This document shows positions 43,243-47,641 of a DNA stretch of 47,641 bases, one piece after another. Position 1 is the stretch's first letter; every line of letters starts with the position of its first letter. The stretch comes from Mesoaciditoga sp. GTDB taxonomy: Bacteria; Thermotogota; Thermotogae; Mesoaciditogales; Mesoaciditogaceae. Made by a program: the position numbers and the translations under genes. The stretch covers positions 1-47,641 of the forward strand of contig PNIW01000050.1 in assembly GCA_002878315.1 (NCBI GenBank). Reading direction: 5' to 3'. The notes beneath the pieces are model-generated. The model made no database searches. It was not told the DNA's origin and saw only the letters and a program-made list of their open reading frames with translations.

Positions 43243-44771
43243 CTTACAACCATCTCGATAAGGTTCGCAAGATCAGGATCAATTTCTCCAGAGAACATAA
43301 GATACGTTATGTAACCGGCCATTCCCCTTGGATTATCTTTGTTTGCCGTAGCAAACTTTTCATCCATAACCTTTGCAATGACACCTCCGATCTTCCACGA
43401 TATATCGCTTATCTGCGGTATGACCTCATCTATTGATTCATCAACATTGTATCCGAGTGCGTGAATGTAAAAGTAAACCCTGTAAAGGAAAATAAGCAGC
43501 GCTGTGACATCGAAAGATCCCGAAAATGCAAGAGAGGCGCGAGTTATGAATGATTCGGCCGAATAAAAATGAAGGCCGTGTTCTCTGATCGCGATCTCGG
43601 CGATCTTGATCATCGAAGGATCGAAGATCATCTCTTTACCCATATAACCTTCTTTTATCTCTTCAATTCTTTTTTTGATACGTGGATCTTCTGTATTCAT
43701 GTATTTCGCGACTTCTAAAAGATCGATTTTAAGGTTCCATTCATCCTGAAACTCTATGAGTGTTTTTCTCGATAAAGAAAGTTCTCCTGGAAGTTCCCCA
43801 CACAACTTGAGAGCTTCTTCTGTCATCCCGTTTAACGCATAAAGATCGATAGCGGCAATTAAAAATCCTTCTTCATCGATACCAAGACTGAGGCCTTCCT
43901 CAACATATGCGAGAGATTCTTCGTAAAGGCCGGCTATTTTTTCAAGAATCACAAGTTCGGTGAAAAATTCTGGCAATTTGTTCTCTTTAACGAGAGATTT
44001 CAATATTTCAATAGCCTCGAAGATCTTTCCTTGCCGGTAAAGGGCATATGAAAGATTGTACCTCGAGTGAAGATCTCCTTCCTTGTTTTCGATCGAGGAT
44101 CTGAATTCTCTTTCGGCAAGAGAGAATTTCTGGAGAGCATTTGCAGCAACGCCTATTCTCCAATGCACAGGCAATGTCTTTTCAATAGAAAGAGATTGAC
44201 GGTACAGCGCTATGGCCGAATTGTAATCTCCGATCGCAAGATACGCATCACCCATTAAAACGTAAAAAAGGGCAAAAGACGGATCTATCTCGAGGGCCTT
44301 CTTACACACATCTATTGCTTCTTCGTATTCGCGCTCTTCCATAAGAGTCCTTGCAAGTTCCAATCTTATCGGCAAATACTCTGAATTCATTGCGAGCGCC
44401 TCTTTAAGGAGGATTTCCGATCTCTCGAGATTACCCTCGATTCTTTCTATTATTCCGAGATGAAGCGGATACCGGTAATCCTTTTTGTAATCAGATGCTT
44501 CCTCGACGTATTTTCTTGCCGCATTTATATTCCCATTATTTATGAAAAACCTTGCCCTGTCATAAAGCAAATAAACTAAATATGGAAGGTAATAATCTAC
44601 CTTTTTCCCCGTTTCTATTTGGGCCTTTAATCCTCTCAAGATCATCTCTGGATCCAGTTTGTTGTTTTTGATGGCCTCTTCGAAATCATCACCAAGCAAA
44701 GGAAGAGAAAGAGGAAGGTTTTCTTCCTTGGCCTTTTGCGGCTCCAAAGAAAGATAAAATATGACCTTCAT
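43239..44771 (-). CDS. TPR-repeat protein
   Basis: This 510-residue cytoplasmic protein has no signal or membrane segment. About six or more tetratricopeptide repeats span about residues 75-330 (AARKYVEEASDY, YEEAIDVCKKALEIDPSFA, YNSAIALYRQSLSIEKTLP, FEAIEILKSLVKEN). The 180-residue C-terminal region is alpha-helical and unfamiliar. It is a probable scaffold for protein interactions. It overlaps the degenerate activator upstream and the AOR homologue downstream by 4 nt each, implying coordinated expression. Confidence 0.82.
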   Translation of the reverse strand: MKVIFYLSLEPQKAKEENLPLSLPLLGDDFEEAIKNNKLDPEMILRGLKAQIETGKKVDYYLPYLVYLLYDRARFFINNGNINAARKYVEEASDYKKDYRYPLHLGIIERIEGNLERSEILLKEALAMNSEYLPIRLELARTLMEEREYEEAIDVCKKALEIDPSFALFYVLMGDAYLAIGDYNSAIALYRQSLSIEKTLPVHWRIGVAANALQKFSLAEREFRSSIENKEGDLHSRYNLSYALYRQGKIFEAIEILKSLVKENKLPEFFTELVILEKIAGLYEESLAYVEEGLSLGIDEEGFLIAAIDLYALNGMTEEALKLCGELPGELSLSRKTLIEFQDEWNLKIDLLEVAKYMNTEDPRIKKRIEEIKEGYMGKEMIFDPSMIKIAEIAIREHGLHFYSAESFITRASLAFSGSFDVTALLIFLYRVYFYIHALGYNVDESIDEVIPQISDISWKIGGVIAKVMDEKFATANKDNPRGMAGYITYLMFSGEIDPDLANLIEMVVR

Positions 44772-45898
44772 TTCAAATTGTAAATTTTGATCTTTTTGTT
44801 TAAGGTCTTTACGTTTATTCCGAGTACTTCGGAGATCTTTTTCTTGTCTTTTTTATAGATTTCCATTGCCCTCTTTATTATTGCCATTTCGCCTTCTCTT
44901 ATAATTCCTTCCATATAATCTTTCATCTTGGGAATTTCTGAAAGTTCTTTTATATCTTTTCTAAATGTAATCTCACCACCTATGAATGCCTTGCAAAACC
45001 TAAAGAAACTTCTCCAGTTTTCCGGCCACTTTTCTTTTTTCAAAGTTTCATTTATGTTTTCTGAAAAGTTCAAAAGGGAGTTCTTCGTGTTTTGAGCCAT
45101 CATGGAAATCACGTACCTGAAAATTATCGGAATATCTTCAGATATTTCTTCAAGAGACGGGATTTCGACGGTGCTAAGTCCCGCTATTTGAATTATTGGT
45201 TTGGGTATATTTTGGGGTTCAACAAAGTGAAATAAAATTCTCGCATTGCATCTTTGATCTCTATCCGTTCCGTAAGACGAAAAACGGCCGGTTGAAACTG
45301 CCATTGCTATTCTAAAAAGCAGTGAAGAAGGGATCTTATCACAATTTGTAAGAACCACAAGGGTATTTTTTAAAAGTTTGGGAAGATGATTTGCCGTACC
45401 AAAAAGGTTTAACATAACCTCTTCTTCCTGAATAGATTTAAAATCAAATGTATCGTGATCTCCGACAATCTTTGAAAGTATCCACTCTTCGAGCAATCCG
45501 TCCTTTGCGATTGCTATCGACACTCTTGATCTCGTTATTTTGGAAAGTTTATCGTATGCGGCAGACATTTTTGAACTGAGATTTATAGGCTCAAAAAGCA
45601 AATCCTGATTTTTCTTGAGTATCTCTATCTCATTTTCTCGTTGATCCATCTTCACGAAGATCTCTACAAAAAGCCCGACATCCGCTTTAGAAACTTTAAT
45701 TGCGCCTTCTATGGAATCTTCACCGGTATAAAGTATTCTATCTTTGCCAACGAATTTTGAGGCGATTTCGAAATCGCCTTTATTCTCAACAACAATAAGA
45801 TCCCAAAATTGAGAGTAGATTTCATCTTCTATTTTGGCGTAAGTTTTATGTTCGGAGTTCACCTGTTTGTCAAGTTCCAATGGAACGAGTATATTCAC
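44768..45898 (-). CDS. NtrC-like regulator with degenerate AAA+ domain and Fis-type HTH
   Basis: This is a 376-residue protein with the layout of a sigma54 enhancer-binding protein. Its N-terminal 1-80 may be a receiver-like fold. The AAA+-like middle reads RVSIAIAKDGLLEEW where Walker A GESGTGKE is expected, lacks GAFTGA after LFG, and has TLVVLTNCDKI where TLFLDE is expected. A Fis-type helix-turn-helix closes it (AIIKRAMEIYKKDKKKISEVLGINVKTLNKKIK). It therefore probably cannot hydrolyse ATP or open sigma54 promoters, and may act as a DNA-binding repressor or adaptor. The start is GTG 45898 with GGAGG 4 nt upstream; an ATG at 45925 lies before that SD, inside arcC. Family call by pattern only. 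Confidence 0.65.
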   Translation of the reverse strand: MNILVPLELDKQVNSEHKTYAKIEDEIYSQFWDLIVVENKGDFEIASKFVGKDRILYTGEDSIEGAIKVSKADVGLFVEIFVKMDQRENEIEILKKNQDLLFEPINLSSKMSAAYDKLSKITRSRVSIAIAKDGLLEEWILSKIVGDHDTFDFKSIQEEEVMLNLFGTANHLPKLLKNTLVVLTNCDKIPSSLLFRIAMAVSTGRFSSYGTDRDQRCNARILFHFVEPQNIPKPIIQIAGLSTVEIPSLEEISEDIPIIFRYVISMMAQNTKNSLLNFSENINETLKKEKWPENWRSFFRFCKAFIGGEITFRKDIKELSEIPKMKDYMEGIIREGEMAIIKRAMEIYKKDKKKISEVLGINVKTLNKKIKIYNLK

Positions 45899-45908
45899 AT
45901 TTCCTCCA

Positions 45909-46850
45909 TTAGTCGGGAATGACAAAGGTTCCAGCTGTCCCCTTCATCGCTTCGGAAGACTTCTCAAGAGACGTTATGATACACTGACGGCCTGTTGCCT
46001 CAACGAAAGAGATGGCCGCTTCTATCTTTGGTCCCATAGAGCCTGAAGGGAACTGATTCTGCGCAAGATACTTTTTCGCATCGGATACTTTTAATTCTTT
46101 AAGAATCTTCTGATCTGGCTTACCGTAATTCAAGTAAACCTCATCAACGCCGGTTAAAATCATAAAGATATCGACATTGAGTATCCTTGCAAGCAACGAA
46201 GATGCCCTGTCTTTATCTATAACAGCCTCAACGCCATGGAGTGAGCCGTCCTTTTCTCTTAAGACAGGCACCCCTCCGCCTCCAACGGCAACCGTTAAAA
46301 CACCTTTTTCCATCAAATCTTTTATAAGATCCTTTTCTATTATATCAAGCGGTTCTGGCGAAGGAACAACTCGCCTGTAACCCCTTCCCGCATCCTCTTT
46401 CATCTTCCATCCTTTTTCTCTCGCGAGTCTCTCTGCTTCCTTCACATCGTAAAAAGGACCAACTGGTTTGGTTGGATTTTGAAATGCCTTATCCTCCGGA
46501 TCAACTACAACCTGCGTGACTATCGCCGCGCATTGTCTGTGTTTTTTGTGAACAAGCAATTGATTTTCCATAGACTCGACTATAAGATAACCAAGCATTC
46601 CCTGAGTGTACGCGTCGTTAAGATCTAAAGGAAGCGGCGGAATAAGTTCCTTTGCCCTGTCCTGCTGGACCATCAGATTTCCAACCTGAGGCCCATTTCC
46701 ATGAGTTATCACGATATTGAGATCGTCTAACATATCTACAAGGTATTTGGCCGTAACATTGAGGTTCTTCCTCATAACTTCGGCCGTTGGTGGTTCCTTC
46801 GGACCCTGAATTGCGTTCCCGCCTACCGCTATAACGGCACTTTTTTTCAT
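45909..46850 (-). CDS. arcC: Carbamate kinase
   Basis: This amino-acid-kinase-fold enzyme transfers phosphate between carbamoyl phosphate and ADP, making ATP. It has 313 residues. AVGGNAIQG at the N-terminus, the family signature THGNGPQVGN, ILTGVDEVYLNYG and GSMGPKIEAA are intact. The start is ATG 46850 with AGGAGG 7 nt upstream; the longer frame to 46925 lies inside ptb. No arginine deiminase or ornithine transcarbamylase is adjacent, so its partner pathway (ureidoglycine, agmatine or other) is not shown. It sits 10 nt after ptb. Confidence 0.95.
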   Translation of the reverse strand: MKKSAVIAVGGNAIQGPKEPPTAEVMRKNLNVTAKYLVDMLDDLNIVITHGNGPQVGNLMVQQDRAKELIPPLPLDLNDAYTQGMLGYLIVESMENQLLVHKKHRQCAAIVTQVVVDPEDKAFQNPTKPVGPFYDVKEAERLAREKGWKMKEDAGRGYRRVVPSPEPLDIIEKDLIKDLMEKGVLTVAVGGGGVPVLREKDGSLHGVEAVIDKDRASSLLARILNVDIFMILTGVDEVYLNYGKPDQKILKELKVSDAKKYLAQNQFPSGSMGPKIEAAISFVEATGRQCIITSLEKSSEAMKGTAGTFVIPD

Positions 46851-46860
46851 ACTTATCCTC

Positions 46861-47641
46861 CTATTCGAGTGCTCCCAGAGATATAGATGCAAGTTTAGCC
46901 TTTGCCTCATCGGCTCTTGATACAACGATTATCGGAACTTTTGCACCAAGAATTATACCACCTATCGTGTAATGTGCGCAGTAATCCATACTTTTTCCAA
47001 TGAAATTGCCTGAATTTATTTCTGGAACGATCAATATATCTGCGTGGCCAGCAACATCGCCGCCTACTCCCTTTACCTTTGCGGCCCTTTCGTCTATAGC
47101 GTTGTCAAAGCCAAGAGGCCCATCTATTATGCATCCTTCTATCTGTTTTCTCTTTCCCATCGCCGCAAGTTCGGCTGCCTCGACTGTTTCAGGTATTTCT
47201 GGATTCACAACTTCAACTGCCGCTATGCATGCAACCTTTGGAAGCGACACTCCGAGTCTTTTGAAAAATGAGACTGCGTTCTTTATAATTTGAACCTTTT
47301 GATCCAGCGTGGGTTTTATTATCATTCCTCCGTCCGTTATTCCTATGAATCTTCCGTAATCCTTTGCTTCAACGACCGTAAGATGGCTCAAAAGGGATCC
47401 GGTTCTCAAACCCCATTCAGGATTTAGAACGGCCTTCAGAAGATCGCTCGTCTTAACAAGACCCTTCATGAGTATATCGCCTTTTCCGGAAGAAACGATT
47501 TTGACTCCCACCTCACAGGATTTGTGAGGATCTGAATCGATTATTTCGAATTTATCCTTTATTCCAAGAGATTCGAGATTTTCTTTTGTAACTTTTCCAT
47601 CCCCAACAAGAATCCCATCGACAAAGCCTCGATCTACCGCC
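46861..47641 (-). CDS. ptb: Phosphate butyryltransferase (5' end beyond window)
   Basis: It interconverts butyryl-CoA (or branched acyl-CoA) and acyl phosphate in fermentation. Conserved pieces are VGDGKV, KGDILMKGLVKTSDLL, WGLRTGSLLSHLTVVE, ITDGGMIIKP, KVACIAAVEVVNPEIPETVEAAEL, IDGPLGFDNAI, VAGHADILIVPEINSGN and VSRADEAKAKL. The frame is open through the window edge: codons before the GTG at 47511 continue with family-like sequence (AVDRGFVDGILVGDGKV). About 260 of some 300 residues are therefore visible, and the gene is partial, not short. Butyrate kinase is not next to it; arcC is. Confidence 0.92.
   Translation of the reverse strand, partial: AVDRGFVDGILVGDGKVTKENLESLGIKDKFEIIDSDPHKSCEVGVKIVSSGKGDILMKGLVKTSDLLKAVLNPEWGLRTGSLLSHLTVVEAKDYGRFIGITDGGMIIKPTLDQKVQIIKNAVSFFKRLGVSLPKVACIAAVEVVNPEIPETVEAAELAAMGKRKQIEGCIIDGPLGFDNAIDERAAKVKGVGGDVAGHADILIVPEINSGNFIGKSMDYCAHYTIGGIILGAKVPIIVVSRADEAKAKLASISLGALE

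Noticed and set aside
47044-47293. Plus-strand ORFs opposite ptb
   Set aside because: They overlap conserved ptb motifs and have no start signals.
46861-47511. A short 216-aa phosphate butyryltransferase starting at GTG 47511
   Set aside because: The frame is open upstream to the window edge and continues with family-conserved sequence, so the gene is cut by the window, not truncated.
1-47641. CRISPR arrays, insertion sequences, prophage genes or attachment sites
   Set aside because: No regularly spaced repeats, transposase, integrase or phage structural genes were seen on either strand.

Overview
The window is about 47.6 kb of AT-rich bacterial chromosome from what looks like a thermophilic or moderately thermophilic anaerobe, most probably a member of the Thermotogota. 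The support for this is the heavy use of AGA/AGG and ATA codons, strong Shine-Dalgarno (SD) sites with frequent GTG/TTG starts, and dense operons with ATGA overlaps. A glmU-prs-rplY(ctc)-pth block, a biotin-dependent methylmalonyl-CoA decarboxylase cluster, fermentation genes (ptb, an aldehyde ferredoxin oxidoreductase relative) and a set of secreted Ig-like and beta-barrel envelope proteins resembling a toga also fit. The phylum is an inference; no rRNA or other decisive marker lies in the window.

Layout. 1-3300: two paired sugar-type ABC permeases, both with unusual insertions, then a 37-aa orphan gene with its own SD and terminator. 3296-4784: a Fur-family regulator with a perfect operator palindrome inside its promoter, co-transcribed with a NicO-type metal permease, divergent from a cold-shock gene. 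5039-7484: threonine aldolase and an MFS transporter. 7562-15921: a housekeeping run (valS, folC, ruvA, glmU, prs, rplY, pth, mrnC); valS has an unusual leader. 15910-20012 (minus): ferritin-like protein, ABC-2 exporter ATPase and permease, rpiB and a Cof-type HAD phosphatase, apparently one operon. 20151-28050 (plus): nicotinamidase and nicotinate phosphoribosyltransferase (NAD salvage), pdxST (PLP synthesis), coaX (CoA), a B12-binding-type radical SAM enzyme, then methylmalonyl-CoA epimerase, carboxyltransferase, a 49-aa small subunit and the biotin carrier. The beta (membrane pump) subunit is not here.

28078-28150 is tRNA-Ala(GGC) on the minus strand, sharing a bidirectional terminator with the decarboxylase operon. 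28374-34397 is a four-gene envelope cluster (a 1141-aa Ig-repeat protein, a secreted anchored protein, a small beta-barrel and an Ig-like lipoprotein) running directly into alaS, a HAD phosphatase and a FapA/DUF342 protein. 38983-41952 (minus): an EEP-family hydrolase, a Mn-type cation diffusion facilitator and a 2-TM RCK potassium channel.

The last 5.4 kb (minus) is the most unusual region. A tightly packed operon starts with ptb (cut by the window edge) and arcC. It continues with a protein resembling an NtrC-type sigma54 activator that has lost its nucleotide-binding motifs, a TPR protein, and a half-length aldehyde ferredoxin oxidoreductase homologue that keeps its cluster-binding cysteines. 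I do not recognise this combination as a described system, and it is the best candidate for something new here.
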